The notes below the pieces were generated by a model that worked only from the letters and a program-made list of their open reading frames with translations, was not told the origin of the DNA and searched no databases. DNA of 64,000 bases from assembly GCF_013359755.1 (NCBI RefSeq), contig NZ_JABMCJ010000094.1, forward strand, positions 496,001 through 560,000, given 5' to 3'. This document shows positions 1 to 9,284 of this stretch, piece by piece. Source of the stretch: Tardiphaga robiniae (GTDB lineage: Bacteria > Pseudomonadota > Alphaproteobacteria > Rhizobiales > Xanthobacteraceae). The position numbers and the translations under genes are program-made. How positions within the stretch are numbered: the first letter of the stretch is position 1; the number at the start of each line of letters is the position of its first letter.

Positions 1-169
1 GTAACAGGGTGACGCCTCGGGACGTCGCGAACTGTTCTGCTTGCGATAAACCAAGCAACAACTGTGCCGATGCGTGCGCATCACGCCGATCCCACCGTGA
101 AGGCAACGTGGTTGCGCGCCCGGCATTTCCGGCCATGATCTGCCGCCAACACTGTATTGAGGACTCCCC
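1..169. other. Left-edge stretch without a recognised gene
   Basis: No convincing coding frame is seen here. The last bases hold the likely ribosome binding site (GAGGA at 159-163) of the methyltransferase gene that follows. The rest may be the 3' flank of a gene lying outside the window. Confidence 0.5.
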
Positions 170-967
170 ATGACCGACGCATCGTCTCCCTCCATCCGCT
201 TCAACGACGGCGCGTCCTATGAGCGGATGATGGGCGTCTGGAGCCGCAGCGCCGGCGAGGTCTTTCTGGACTGGGTGGCGCCAAAGCCGGGTCTTGCCTG
301 GGTCGATGTCGGCTGCGGCAACGGCGCCTTCACGCAGCTGATCGCCGAGCGCCATGCGCCGTCGGTGATCGACGGCATCGATCCCTCGGAGCCGCAGCTT
401 GCCTATGCGCGGACACGGCCGGGCGCCGCGATGGCGGCGTTTCATCTGGGCGACGCGATGGCGCTGCCGTTTTCCGACAAATCCTTCGATGTCGCCGTGA
501 TGGCGCTGGTGATCTTCTTTGTGCCGGAGCCGTCGAAGGGCGTTGCGGAGATGGTGCGTGTCGTGTCACCCGGCGGCACGGTGGCCGCCTATGCGTGGGA
601 TATGGATGGCGGCGGCTTTCCGCTGCAGCCGATCCTGGGTGAATTGCTGAAGATGGGCCAGATGCCGTCGCTTCCGCCGAGCGTGGACGCATCGCGCCTC
701 GACGTGATGCAGTTGCTGTGGACCTCCGCCGGCCTGGTGGACGTCGAAACCCGCGTGATCGATGTCACCCGTGCCTTCACCGATTTCGACGACTTCTGGT
801 CGGCCTCGTCTGCAGGGCCATCGGTGAAGGCAGCTCTGACGGCGATGACGCCGGAGGAGATTGTGCAGCTCAAATCGCGCGTCCGGACGGGACTTTCAGA
901 GGATGCAACCGGCCGTATCACCTGCAGTGCCCGCGCCAATGCCATCAAGGGGCGGGTGCCCGGCTGA
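170..967 (+). CDS. Class I SAM-dependent methyltransferase
   Basis: A 265-residue protein with the Rossmann methyltransferase core. The SAM-binding motif I (VDVGCGNG) is at residues 45-52, an acidic post-I segment (IDGIDPSE) follows, and a motif II/III region around residues 95-122 contains LPFSDKSFD, typical of the Methyltransf_11/UbiE-like group. The C-terminal third is less conserved and would set substrate choice, which the sequence does not reveal. It looks cytosolic, with no signal or membrane segment. The ATG at 170 has GAGGA about 6 bases upstream. It stands alone, 165 bases before the PilZ gene. Confidence 0.85.
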   Translation: MTDASSPSIRFNDGASYERMMGVWSRSAGEVFLDWVAPKPGLAWVDVGCGNGAFTQLIAERHAPSVIDGIDPSEPQLAYARTRPGAAMAAFHLGDAMALPFSDKSFDVAVMALVIFFVPEPSKGVAEMVRVVSPGGTVAAYAWDMDGGGFPLQPILGELLKMGQMPSLPPSVDASRLDVMQLLWTSAGLVDVETRVIDVTRAFTDFDDFWSASSAGPSVKAALTAMTPEEIVQLKSRVRTGLSEDATGRITCSARANAIKGRVPG

Positions 968-1132
968 GGCAGAGAAGCCTCTGGGCTCCATAGCGCCAAT
1001 CGCCGGGATTTTGCCGGTAATATTTCCTCAACTTGAAGGGGTATATAAGTAACGCAATAACCAAGGCGGGCGCAAATGCTGGCGTGGTTGGGTTTTCTAT
1101 GGTGGTGGAAATGTACCGTAGAGGATGAACCT

Positions 1133-1810
1133 GTGTCCGTCGAAAAATTCCTCAAGCAGCGGGCTGTCAACGTCGTTGTCAGCGGGCAATATACGCTGTC
1201 GAACTGGCTGGATTCCGAAGGCAATCCGCGCAGCTTTGCCTGCCGGACCAGCCGCGTCTCGCCGTTCCGGATGATTGTCGATGTGCCGGTGGTCGGCCGT
1301 ATCGGCGATCGCATCACGCCCTATTTCGGCGACTTCGGTCAGCTCGAAGGTCGCATCAGCGATACCATCTCCGGCAGCTTCCTGCTCGAACTCAATATGA
1401 CGCCGCCGATGCGCCAGAAGCTCTCGGACAAGCTGACCTGGCTGGAGAAATTCCAGAAAGACCCCACGGTGCGCGAGGAGCGCAAGCAGGCCCGCCTCAT
1501 TCCCGCGAGCCCGCATTCCATGCTGACGTTCGCCGACGGCAGTATGAAGAACTGCTTCGTCATCGACATGTCCGTGTCCGGCGCCGCGATCTCGGCCGAC
1601 GTGCAGCCGGAGGTCGGCACGCCGCTCGCCGTCGGCGCCTGCGTCGGCCGCGTGGTGCGCCATCTCCAAGGCGGTTTCGCAGTGAAATTCGTCGAGCAGC
1701 AGAACCGTGAACAGCTCGAACGCCGGATCATCCGCGCGCCCGCAGCGCCGCCGCCGCGCGCGACGCCGTTCGCGGCGCAGATGGATTCGATGTATGAGGA
1801 AGTGGACTAG
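1133..1810 (+). CDS. PilZ-domain protein, probable c-di-GMP receptor
   Basis: With the GTG start at 1133 (GAGG at 1121-1124) the protein has 225 residues; an in-frame ATG at 1076 would add a Trp-rich 19-residue extension without a good ribosome site. The C-terminal half carries both c-di-GMP signatures of PilZ: RxxxR at R117-R121 and DxSxxG at D145-G150. The N-terminal half (about residues 10-95) resembles a second, degenerate PilZ barrel without the RxxxR signature. A Pro/Ala-rich tail ends the protein. PilZ proteins of this kind typically read out c-di-GMP for motility or envelope functions, but no target gene is adjacent. Confidence 0.8.
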   Translation: MSVEKFLKQRAVNVVVSGQYTLSNWLDSEGNPRSFACRTSRVSPFRMIVDVPVVGRIGDRITPYFGDFGQLEGRISDTISGSFLLELNMTPPMRQKLSDKLTWLEKFQKDPTVREERKQARLIPASPHSMLTFADGSMKNCFVIDMSVSGAAISADVQPEVGTPLAVGACVGRVVRHLQGGFAVKFVEQQNREQLERRIIRAPAAPPPRATPFAAQMDSMYEEVD

Positions 1811-1830
1811 AGCATCGGACAGGCGGTTGC

Positions 1831-2238
1831 CTATGACAGCCAGTTCTCGACTTTCAGACCGCTCACCCGTTTGAATTCTTTCGCATTCGCAGTCACCAGC
1901 GTGGCATCGACGGCGCAAGCGTGAGCCGCGATCAGCAGGTCATTCGGGCCGATGGGGACGCCCTTCTTTTCAAGGTCGTGGCGAATGCGGGCGTATTCGG
2001 TGTCGGCCGGACTTTCCAGCGGCAGGATATCGAGCTCATTCAGCACCTGCTCTACGAGTTGCGTGAGCCGCGGTGAATTACGTTTGGCGCATCCGAACCG
2101 CAATTCGGCGGACGTAATGATGCTGACGCAAAATCCCTCGGCGCCGAGTTTACGAATTCTCTTGGCTACACGACCCGCTGGATTTCGGATCAGATCCGAG
2201 ACGACGTTTGTATCAAGCATGTAGCGTGGTGTGCTCAC
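1831..2238 (-). CDS. vapC: VapC-type PIN-domain ribonuclease toxin
   Basis: A 135-residue PIN-domain protein. The acidic metal-site residues fit VapC: D9 in MLDTN, E45 in SAELRFG and D100 in GPNDLLIAA; the fourth position lies near N118 in TANAKEF. Active VapC toxins cut specific RNAs, usually tRNA or rRNA, when the antitoxin is lost. It starts with GTG and overlaps the upstream antitoxin gene by four bases (GTGA, 2235-2238), so the pair should be translationally coupled. Both genes are intact, so the module is probably functional. Confidence 0.9.
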   Translation of the reverse strand: MSTPRYMLDTNVVSDLIRNPAGRVAKRIRKLGAEGFCVSIITSAELRFGCAKRNSPRLTQLVEQVLNELDILPLESPADTEYARIRHDLEKKGVPIGPNDLLIAAHACAVDATLVTANAKEFKRVSGLKVENWLS

Positions 2239-2474
2239 AGCTTGATGTCCCGTAGCGGGCGCAGGCCTGCATCGACGTCCGGAAATTCTTCTGTGAAGGG
2301 CTCCATCGTATCAAGCAATGCCAGCAGGCCGCGCTTGCGTACGGGTTCGATCACCAGCCTGTCGCCGTCGCGGTGCATGACAGCTTCGTCGCCCGGTAAC
2401 TCGAATTCAACGGGAATGCGGACCGCCTGATTGCGACCGTTACGAAACAGCCTGACGTGACGGGAGTCGGTCAT
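2235..2474 (-). CDS. vapB: VapB-type antitoxin (AbrB/SpoVT fold)
   Basis: 79 residues from the ATG at 2474, which has GGAGGT four to five bases upstream; a longer in-frame reading from 2510 lacks such a site. The N-terminal half (RLFRNGRNQAVRIPVEFELP) is a typical swapped-hairpin AbrB DNA-binding domain. The C-terminal part (LLALLDTMEPF and an acidic stretch) is the kind of peptide that wraps the VapC active site. Known VapB proteins neutralise VapC and autorepress the operon. It precedes vapC with a four-base overlap. Confidence 0.9.
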   Translation of the reverse strand: MTDSRHVRLFRNGRNQAVRIPVEFELPGDEAVMHRDGDRLVIEPVRKRGLLALLDTMEPFTEEFPDVDAGLRPLRDIKL

Positions 2475-2534
2475 CGGCACCTCCGTGGCATATGCTTGAG
2501 CATAGGCCAAAAGAGAGCTAATTTCCAGCGAAAA

Positions 2535-3896
2535 CTACTTCCGCACGCAGATCACACGCACCATCGCAGCCTTCGCATCGGCCGAGCTGCCGTTCGCGTT
2601 CACGCCATTCGCTTTCACGAAATTCAGCACGAGTTCCGCGGGCACCAGTGCCGTCTGCGGCGGCGCATTCGGTGGGCCCGCAACGAGTAGCGGCTTCAAC
2701 TGCGCGAGGCCCGCGAATTTGCCGTCGCTGTCGATGGCGGCTGCGCCGGAAAAGCCCAGGCCCGGCGCGGGCGACAGCGCCAGTTCGCTTCCGGTGCCGA
2801 TCGGTGTGGTGGTTGCCTTCACGCTGGTGACTGCTGCGCCGCCGCCCTGGTTCTGCGGATCGGCAATCCCTACGAGATCGAGATTGGGCTTCGCTGCGCC
2901 TGCGCCAAGCGACAGCGGCCTCAGCTCGCGCGCGCCATAGATGCGCAGCAGTGCGAGATCGCGCACCTTGTCCTCGGCCAGTTTGTCGGCATTGCCATAA
3001 CCGGCCACGACGATGGACATGCAGCCATCCACGGCCTGGCGATCGGTGACGATGGCGCCGTCGTCGCTCACCACGATGCCGCTGGCATATTCGACCTTCT
3101 TGCGCGGCGGCGGACCCATCGCCTGTGCGCCGGCGGGGAATGCGTTGAAGGCCGATGACATCGCGATCACCACCGGCTCCATCGTGCCTTCGGTGGCCTG
3201 ATCGTAGAAGATCGAGAGGATGCGGACCTCCGAGTCCTTGAACTGGCCGCGGATGTAGAACTTCTTCTGGTTCTGCAGGCCGGACAGCACGAAGAAATCC
3301 GGCTTCACGACCTGATAGTCGATCTTGCGACCGGGCTCCTTGCGCTCGGCCTCGGCGAGTTTCGCGGTGGAGGGCGCGTCCTCCTTGCGGCGCGCCAGCG
3401 TGATCTGGATCGTGCCGGTGGAGGACGACCATTTGCTGCCGTTCGCGTCGGAGGCCTGCTGCGGCACCAGCTTGCCGGGAATGCCAAGCCGTGCGCCGGT
3501 CACCATGTCGGTGACCATTTTCCAGCCGACATTGTCCTGAAGTTTCTTCGCTGCGGCGCGCAGCAGATCGCGCTCCTGCGGGTTCAGGACGCCGGTTTGC
3601 TTGGCGCCGTTGTCCTTCTGGAACGTCTTGATCGCATTGACCATGCGATCCGAGACCTCGCCGGTAATGGCGCCGTTATACTGTCCGGTCCACGCCAGAT
3701 CCGATTGAATGCCGAGCCGCTCGGCCTGCGCCATGGCATTGGCGGTGTCGGCAGGGGTCTGCAGCGCCGGGCGGATCGGTGTGGTGGTGACCGGCTTCGG
3801 CTTGATGCCTTGCACCGCGGGAGGCGTCGCCTGCACCTGTGCGTGAGCCGCAGAGGCTGCCACGATCATCAATGTTGCTGAAAGCATCGATCTCAT
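2535..3896 (-). CDS. Exported trypsin-fold protein lacking the catalytic His, with a peptidoglycan-binding-like domain
   Basis: From the ATG at 3896 the protein has 453 residues and opens with a signal peptide (residues 1-20, ending AAHAQ). Residues about 65-118 look like a PGRP/PGBD_1-type helical repeat (RMVNAIKTFQ). Residues about 268-400 have a trypsin/HtrA-like layout: IVTDRQAV at 282-289, DLALL at 313-317 and GFSGAA at 381-386. The Asp and Ser of the triad are present, but the position that should be His is Q287, so classical proteolysis is unlikely. An alternative ATG at 3947 would place residues before the signal peptide. It may be a periplasmic binding or scaffold protein; the role is inferred. 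Confidence 0.75.
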   Translation of the reverse strand: MRSMLSATLMIVAASAAHAQVQATPPAVQGIKPKPVTTTPIRPALQTPADTANAMAQAERLGIQSDLAWTGQYNGAITGEVSDRMVNAIKTFQKDNGAKQTGVLNPQERDLLRAAAKKLQDNVGWKMVTDMVTGARLGIPGKLVPQQASDANGSKWSSSTGTIQITLARRKEDAPSTAKLAEAERKEPGRKIDYQVVKPDFFVLSGLQNQKKFYIRGQFKDSEVRILSIFYDQATEGTMEPVVIAMSSAFNAFPAGAQAMGPPPRKKVEYASGIVVSDDGAIVTDRQAVDGCMSIVVAGYGNADKLAEDKVRDLALLRIYGARELRPLSLGAGAAKPNLDLVGIADPQNQGGGAAVTSVKATTTPIGTGSELALSPAPGLGFSGAAAIDSDGKFAGLAQLKPLLVAGPPNAPPQTALVPAELVLNFVKANGVNANGSSADAKAAMVRVICVRK

Positions 3897-4005
3897 GACA
3901 TGTCCGGTCTTGAAGCTGGTGATTGATTTCGGTGGAATTAAGCACATCTCGTGGGTCGGTGACAGCGCGGGAAGGGTTCACGACAATGCGGGACCTGATC
4001 CGTGG

Positions 4006-4106
4006 CCTCATCCTGAGGAGGCGCTTCTTCAGCGCCGTCTCGAAGGATGAGCTGTTCATCTCATGGTTCGAGACGCGCGCAAGAAGCGCGCTCCTCACCA
4101 TGAGGG
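4006..4106. repeat. Intergenic palindromic repeat, family A
   Basis: Two inverted halves: CCTCATCCTGAGGAGGCGC near the start and GCGCGCTCCTCACCATGAGG at the end, with CGTCTCGAAGGATGAG and CTCATGGTTCGAGACG in the middle. Transcribed, it would fold into a long two-arm hairpin. A single-arm relative lies at 55334-55378. Confidence 0.75.
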
Positions 4107-4130
4107 TCGGAGTTTGGAGCGACTATTGCG

Positions 4131-4931
4131 ATGCTGAATGCCGATGAACTCGAGCGCTATGCGCGTCACATTGTGCTCCGCGAGGTCGGCGGTCCCGGCC
4201 AGACCGCGCTGCAGGGCGCGAAAGTGCTTGTGATCGGCGCCGGCGGGCTGGGTGCACCAGCATTGATGTATCTGGCGGCCGCGGGCATCGGCACGCTCGG
4301 TGTGGTCGACGACGACACGGTGTCGCTGTCAAACCTGCAGCGGCAGGTCATTCACGCAACGCCGGATATCGGCGCGTTGAAGACCGACAGCGCCGCGGCA
4401 AAGATCCATGCGCTCAATCCGCATGTCAGATTTATCGGCCATGCCGTCAGGCTTAATGCAGCGAATGCGATGGCGCTGTTGTCGGGCTACGACATCGTGC
4501 TCGATGGTTCCGACAATTTCACCACGCGCTATCTGCTGTCGGATGCTTGCTATCTTGCAAAGAAGCCGTTGATCTCCGCGGCTCTCGGCACTTTCGATGC
4601 CTCGCTGACCACGATCCGTGCCCATGAGGCCAATGCATCGGGCGCATTGAACCCGACCTATCGCTGCCTGTTTCCCGAAGCGCCGCCGCCGGGCACGGTT
4701 CCCAGTTGCCAGGAAGCCGGCGTCATGGGCGCGCTGGCCGGTATGGTTGGCTCGATGATGGCGCTGGAAACCATCCGCGAGATCGTGGGCTTTGGCGAAG
4801 GGCTGGTCGGGCGTCTGCTGATGATCGACGCCCGCAACATGCGCTTCGAGACGCTGCGTTACGGGCGCGATCCGGCGAATCCGCTGAACGGGGATGCGCC
4901 GAGCATCAGGGATTTGAGCGCATATTTGTGA
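4131..4931 (+). CDS. MoeB/ThiF-family E1-like adenylyltransferase
   Basis: 266 residues. The nucleotide-binding loop GAGGLG is at 36-41, the Arg finger in NLQRQ at 68-72 and the catalytic-type Asp in DGSDNF at 125-130. SCQEAGV around C193 matches the conserved cysteine region. Family members adenylate the C-terminal glycine of MoaD or ThiS in molybdopterin or thiazole synthesis. Classical MoeB has two zinc-binding CxxC motifs. Here the first is TYRC (176-179) and the second is NPLNG (250-254), so three of four zinc cysteines are missing. It is monocistronic in this window, so MoaD versus ThiS partnership cannot be decided. Confidence 0.85.
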   Translation: MLNADELERYARHIVLREVGGPGQTALQGAKVLVIGAGGLGAPALMYLAAAGIGTLGVVDDDTVSLSNLQRQVIHATPDIGALKTDSAAAKIHALNPHVRFIGHAVRLNAANAMALLSGYDIVLDGSDNFTTRYLLSDACYLAKKPLISAALGTFDASLTTIRAHEANASGALNPTYRCLFPEAPPPGTVPSCQEAGVMGALAGMVGSMMALETIREIVGFGEGLVGRLLMIDARNMRFETLRYGRDPANPLNGDAPSIRDLSAYL

Positions 4932-4942
4932 GGCGCTTTCTT

Positions 4943-4969
4943 AATCCCTCCCCGCAAGGGGGAGGGATG
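4943..4969. repeat. Short CCCTCCCC/GGGGGAGGG hairpin repeat, family B (partial)
   Basis: TCCCTCCCCGCAAGGGGGAG can fold on itself. It is a single arm of the longer family B elements seen at 22651-22791 and 42985-43101. It separates the convergent moeB-like and aldo/keto reductase genes and may help end transcription. Confidence 0.6.
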
Positions 4970-4987
4970 CCATTGGCCTGTGTCGTC

Positions 4988-5989
<1,002 letters not shown>

Positions 5990-6107
5990 TGTGGTTCTCC
6001 CAGAAGGCGGCCGGACCGATCCTTTGCCGCTGCCGCCCCGATATGAGCCCGCTCCATTGATCCGATAAGCTGGACAATCCCGAAAGGCTTGTTCACTCTG
6101 TCGAACA

Positions 6108-7061
6108 ATGAGCGATCTCGATCTGCGCGATCTGGCGGCCTTTCTGGCCGTGGCCAGGACCCGGAATTTCCGGCGGGCTGCGGTAGAGACCCATGTCTCG
6201 GTGTCCAGCCTGAGCCAGCGGCTGCGCGATATGGAAGAGCGGCTTGGCGTTCGTTTGCTGCATCGCACAACGCGCAGTGTTGCGCTTACCGAAGCCGGAG
6301 AATTGCTGCAGCGCAAAATCGTTCCGGCTATGGGCGATGTCTATGCTGCGCTGCAGCAAGTCCGCGATTTCGGTGATGTGCCGTCTGGCCGCCTCAGGAT
6401 CAACGGTCCGGCACCAGCCATCGATATCGTCGTGGCGCCGATGGTTACGCCATTTTTGCAGCAATATCCGCAGGTTGAGCTTGAGATCGTTGCCGAGACG
6501 TCACTGATCGACATCGTCGCCAAGGGCTTCGACGCCGGCATTCGCTATGGCGAGGATCTGGCGCAGGACATGATCGCGGTGTCGCTGGGGCCGCCGCAAC
6601 GCTTCGTGATGGTGGCTTCTTCGCAATATATTGCGCAGCATGGGCAGCCTATTGCACCGCAGCAATTGCTGCAGCATTGCTGCATCAGAACGCGTTTCGA
6701 CAACGGTTCTATCCCGGAATGGGAGTTCGAAAAGGACGGCCAGGTGGTCCGGATACCGCCCCGGGGGCCGCTGCTGGCGAGTTATTCCCGGCTCGGGCTG
6801 GAAGCGGCACGGGACGGGCTCGGCTTTTACGCGGTGTTTGAGGGCTATGTGCGGGACGACCTCGCGACCGGGAGGCTGGTCAGCGTGCTGGAGGACTGGC
6901 TGCCGCCATTCCCGGGGCCGTTCCTGTATTATCCAAGCCGTCGGCAGCCACCGCCGGCTTTGGCGGCGTTCGTGAGTTTTGTGGCGGAGTGGCGCAAACG
7001 GGAGCGGCGGGCTGCGGCCCCGGAGAACCCCAGTGGATCAGAGCGGCAGGGGAATCGCTGA
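6108..7061 (+). CDS. LysR-family transcriptional regulator
   Basis: 317 residues with an N-terminal winged helix-turn-helix (FLAVARTRNFRRAA, then SLSQRLRDMEERLGV) and a periplasmic-binding-like effector domain from about residue 90. The layout is typical of the LysR group that controls a divergently transcribed enzyme gene, here the aldo/keto reductase. The 118-base intergenic region between the two would contain the operator. The last 24 bases overlap the convergent DUF2336 gene. Confidence 0.9.
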   Translation: MSDLDLRDLAAFLAVARTRNFRRAAVETHVSVSSLSQRLRDMEERLGVRLLHRTTRSVALTEAGELLQRKIVPAMGDVYAALQQVRDFGDVPSGRLRINGPAPAIDIVVAPMVTPFLQQYPQVELEIVAETSLIDIVAKGFDAGIRYGEDLAQDMIAVSLGPPQRFVMVASSQYIAQHGQPIAPQQLLQHCCIRTRFDNGSIPEWEFEKDGQVVRIPPRGPLLASYSRLGLEAARDGLGFYAVFEGYVRDDLATGRLVSVLEDWLPPFPGPFLYYPSRRQPPPALAAFVSFVAEWRKRERRAAAPENPSGSERQGNR

Positions 7062-8144
7062 GGCGGTCTCGCGGGTCTGCCAGAAGGTCAGCACACGCTG
7101 TGCCGTGGCGGGCACCAGGCGCTCGAAATTCTGCCGGGCTTCCTCGACATCGGCGGCGGCAGGCGAACGGCCGGGGCCGAGACGCAGCGTCATCAAGGCG
7201 CGGACGGTGGCCCAGGAAATCCCGATCGATTTGCCGAGTATCAGCATCGGATCGTCGCGGTCGCCCTTGAGGAGCTGGTCGATGGTCCCGATCCGCACGC
7301 CCGACAGAGCGGCGAGGGCGGCGGCGGTTTCCTCATATTGATGGGCGCGGGCAAAGCGCAACAAAGCGCCTTCGTCCAGCTCGTCGGCCTGGTGGAGCTT
7401 GCGAATGGCACGCTGCGCGGTGGCGAAGTCGCGGGTGACGGCCAGATGCGTCGGCGTACCGGTGATGTCTTGCATCGCGCGGTTGATCGCGTTGCGCAGT
7501 TGGGGGGCGGCGGCGTCGAACAGCCGACGGCGAACCACCTCGACCGACTGCGCCAACAGGTGTTTGAGTTGTTCCGGCGCGAGATCGTCGCGCTGCCCGA
7601 CCGTGACGGCGAGGGCGCCATCGTCGCTGGCGCGGCGAATGAGGCCGGTATAGCCAAGCTGCGAGAAAGCCGCACCGGCGTTGCCGGCCACGCGGCGGAT
7701 CACGTCGCGGTCGCCGCGGCGGACGATCACGTCGGTAATGCGCGGAGTCAGTGTCGAGCGATCGGAGATCGCCAGCAGATGCGACTGGCCCTGGGCCTTG
7801 GCGATGTCGACCAGTGTCGGTTCGTCGATCAAAGGTGAGCGGCGCAACAGCGGCCCGGCGATCAGGATCTCGTCATCGCGGACGAGCAAGGCCACCAGTT
7901 GCGGCGGTGCGTTGACGAGATCAGACAGCCGTTCGGCCAGCTCGGTGCGTGCTTCGACCTCGGTTTGTGGAACCAGACTCGTCAGAACGCCGTCGAACAG
8001 ATCGACATGGGCCGGCTGAAAACGGGATGCGCCCCTTAGGAAAAGCTCGGAAATCTTACGCACCGCCTCGCCGCGCCGCTTGGGATCGCCATCTCTGACG
8101 ATGTTCTCCAGCCCGGGAATGAGCGATTTCGCCTCAGCCATCAA
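7038..8144 (-). CDS. DUF2336-domain protein
   Basis: 368 residues, helical and without signal or membrane segments. The sequence (for example RRGEAVRKISELFL near the start and repeated LLRRSPL, ITDVIVRRGDRDVIRRVAGN segments) fits DUF2336, an alphaproteobacterial family of HEAT-like helical proteins of unknown function. The start is ATG at 8144 or the next codon. It overlaps the 3' end of the LysR gene by 24 bases in convergent orientation. Nothing in its neighbours indicates a specific role. Confidence 0.8.
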   Translation of the reverse strand: MMAEAKSLIPGLENIVRDGDPKRRGEAVRKISELFLRGASRFQPAHVDLFDGVLTSLVPQTEVEARTELAERLSDLVNAPPQLVALLVRDDEILIAGPLLRRSPLIDEPTLVDIAKAQGQSHLLAISDRSTLTPRITDVIVRRGDRDVIRRVAGNAGAAFSQLGYTGLIRRASDDGALAVTVGQRDDLAPEQLKHLLAQSVEVVRRRLFDAAAPQLRNAINRAMQDITGTPTHLAVTRDFATAQRAIRKLHQADELDEGALLRFARAHQYEETAAALAALSGVRIGTIDQLLKGDRDDPMLILGKSIGISWATVRALMTLRLGPGRSPAAADVEEARQNFERLVPATAQRVLTFWQTRETASAIPLPL

Positions 8145-8269
8145 AAAATACTCAACACCACCATACGGAAAGGCTGGGGCACCCTAGATGGGGTTGATGA
8201 AGGAACGGTTAGTCCGCAGGATTGGGCTACCGCGGGTTGCAGAAATATTGCGGGGCAGCCACTGCGGCC

Positions 8270-8298
8270 TTGCCGGGGCGCCGGAAAAGGGCTATATC
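8270..8298 (+). promoter_or_regulatory. Probable sigma-70 promoter of the rimP leader
   Basis: TTGCCG (8270-8275), 17 bases, TATATC (8293-8298). The elements sit just upstream of the leader hairpin and terminator, so initiation near 8305 would give a leader of about 60 bases before the terminator. Confidence 0.5.
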
Positions 8299-8299
8299 G

Positions 8300-8368
8300 C
8301 CCACAACTTATTAGGTTCTCATACGATCGCGTTTGAGAGTGGGCCCCTCGGGACCCGCTCTTTTTTAT
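8300..8368 (+). ncRNA. rimP leader RNA with intrinsic terminator (attenuator)
   Basis: A hairpin TCTCA (8317-8321)/TGAGA (8334-8338) is followed by a strong terminator: GAGTGGG (8337-8343) pairs with CCCGCTC (8354-8360) and runs into six T residues (8361-8366). The two hairpins share bases 8337-8338, so they may compete. This arrangement upstream of rimP-nusA-infB matches the described alphaproteobacterial rimP leader, a putative attenuator ending in a Rho-independent terminator. Most transcripts would stop here unless read-through is allowed. The signal it senses is not known to me. Confidence 0.7.
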
Positions 8369-8501
8369 TACCTGAACGGACCTTGGCCATAATCCGGCGG
8401 GGCTCGCAGGGTCCAAAAGGGCCGAAAGCCCGACGCGATACACTTCTGCAGGCTGCACGCGCATTCAGACATCCTCCAACCGGAATACTTCGATCCTGGA
8501 C

Positions 8502-9281
8502 ATGACCGACCAAAACCCAGAAACCGTTGATACCGAGCTGCTTTCCGAGCCGCGCCTGGTGATCGAGCCGGGTGCTGCGGCGCGGGTATCGGCAGTCGCC
8601 ACGCCCGTGCTCGAAAACCTCGGTTACCGGCTGGTGCGGATCAAAATTTCCGGCGAGCTCGGCTGTACCGTGCAGATCATGGCGGAGCGGCCGGATGGCA
8701 CCATGCTGGTCGAGGACTGCGAGGCGATCTCACACGCGCTGTCGCCGGTGATGGACGTCGCCGATCCGATCCAGCGCGCCTATCGCCTCGAAATTTCCTC
8801 GCCCGGCATCGATCGTCCGCTGGTCCGACGCTCCGATTTCGAGCGCTATCATGGCTATCTGGTTAAGATCGAGATGGCCGTCGCCGTCGGTGGCCGCAAA
8901 CGCTTCCGTGGCCTGCTCGGCGCCATCGAAGACGATGTCGTCCTGATCGATCGGGAAGGCGCCCGCGACGGCGAGGACCCCATCACGCGGTTGCCGCTGG
9001 AAGATATCTCCAATGCCAGTCTGGTGCTGACCGACGAGCTGATCGCCGAGTCCATGCGCCGCGGCAAGCACGCCGAGCTTGATCTCAAGCGAGAGCTCGG
9101 TCTCGCGCCGCCGCCGGCACCGCATGCCAAGCGCAGCGATCCCAAAAAGAGCTTTGCGCCGAAGCCAAAACTCAAGGTCGCGAAAGCTACCAAGAAGCCT
9201 TTGCCGAAGAATACCAAAGAACATCGTCTGGCCGCCGATCGTGCGCGCCGAGGCGAAATCGATCCCATCGAAGGAGAATGA
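8502..9281 (+). CDS. rimP: Ribosome maturation factor RimP
   Basis: 259 residues. The two RimP domains are visible: an alpha/beta domain with [16 protein letters not shown] and [11 protein letters not shown], then an SH3-like barrel ([16 protein letters not shown]). RimP binds the pre-30S particle and promotes its assembly. The E. coli protein has about 150 residues; here a Lys/Pro-rich tail of roughly 80 residues follows the barrel, common in this order. It heads the operon with nusA three bases downstream and is preceded by a leader with an intrinsic terminator. Confidence 0.95.
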   Translation: MTDQNPETVDTELLSEPRLVIEPGAAARVSAVATPVLENLGYRLVRIKISGELGCTVQIMAERPDGTMLVEDCEAISHALSPVMDVADPIQRAYRLEISSPGIDRPLVRRSDFERYHGYLVKIEMAVAVGGRKRFRGLLGAIEDDVVLIDREGARDGEDPITRLPLEDISNASLVLTDELIAESMRRGKHAELDLKRELGLAPPPAPHAKRSDPKKSFAPKPKLKVAKATKKPLPKNTKEHRLAADRARRGEIDPIEGE

Positions 9282-9284
9282 GCT

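Noticed and set aside
1097-1918. 273-codon frame antisense to the PilZ gene
   Set aside because: Arg/His-rich shadow; the PilZ motifs on the plus strand are convincing.
8188-8505. 105-codon plus-strand frame before rimP
   Set aside because: It runs through the promoter, hairpin and terminator of the rimP leader and its translation has no recognisable domain.
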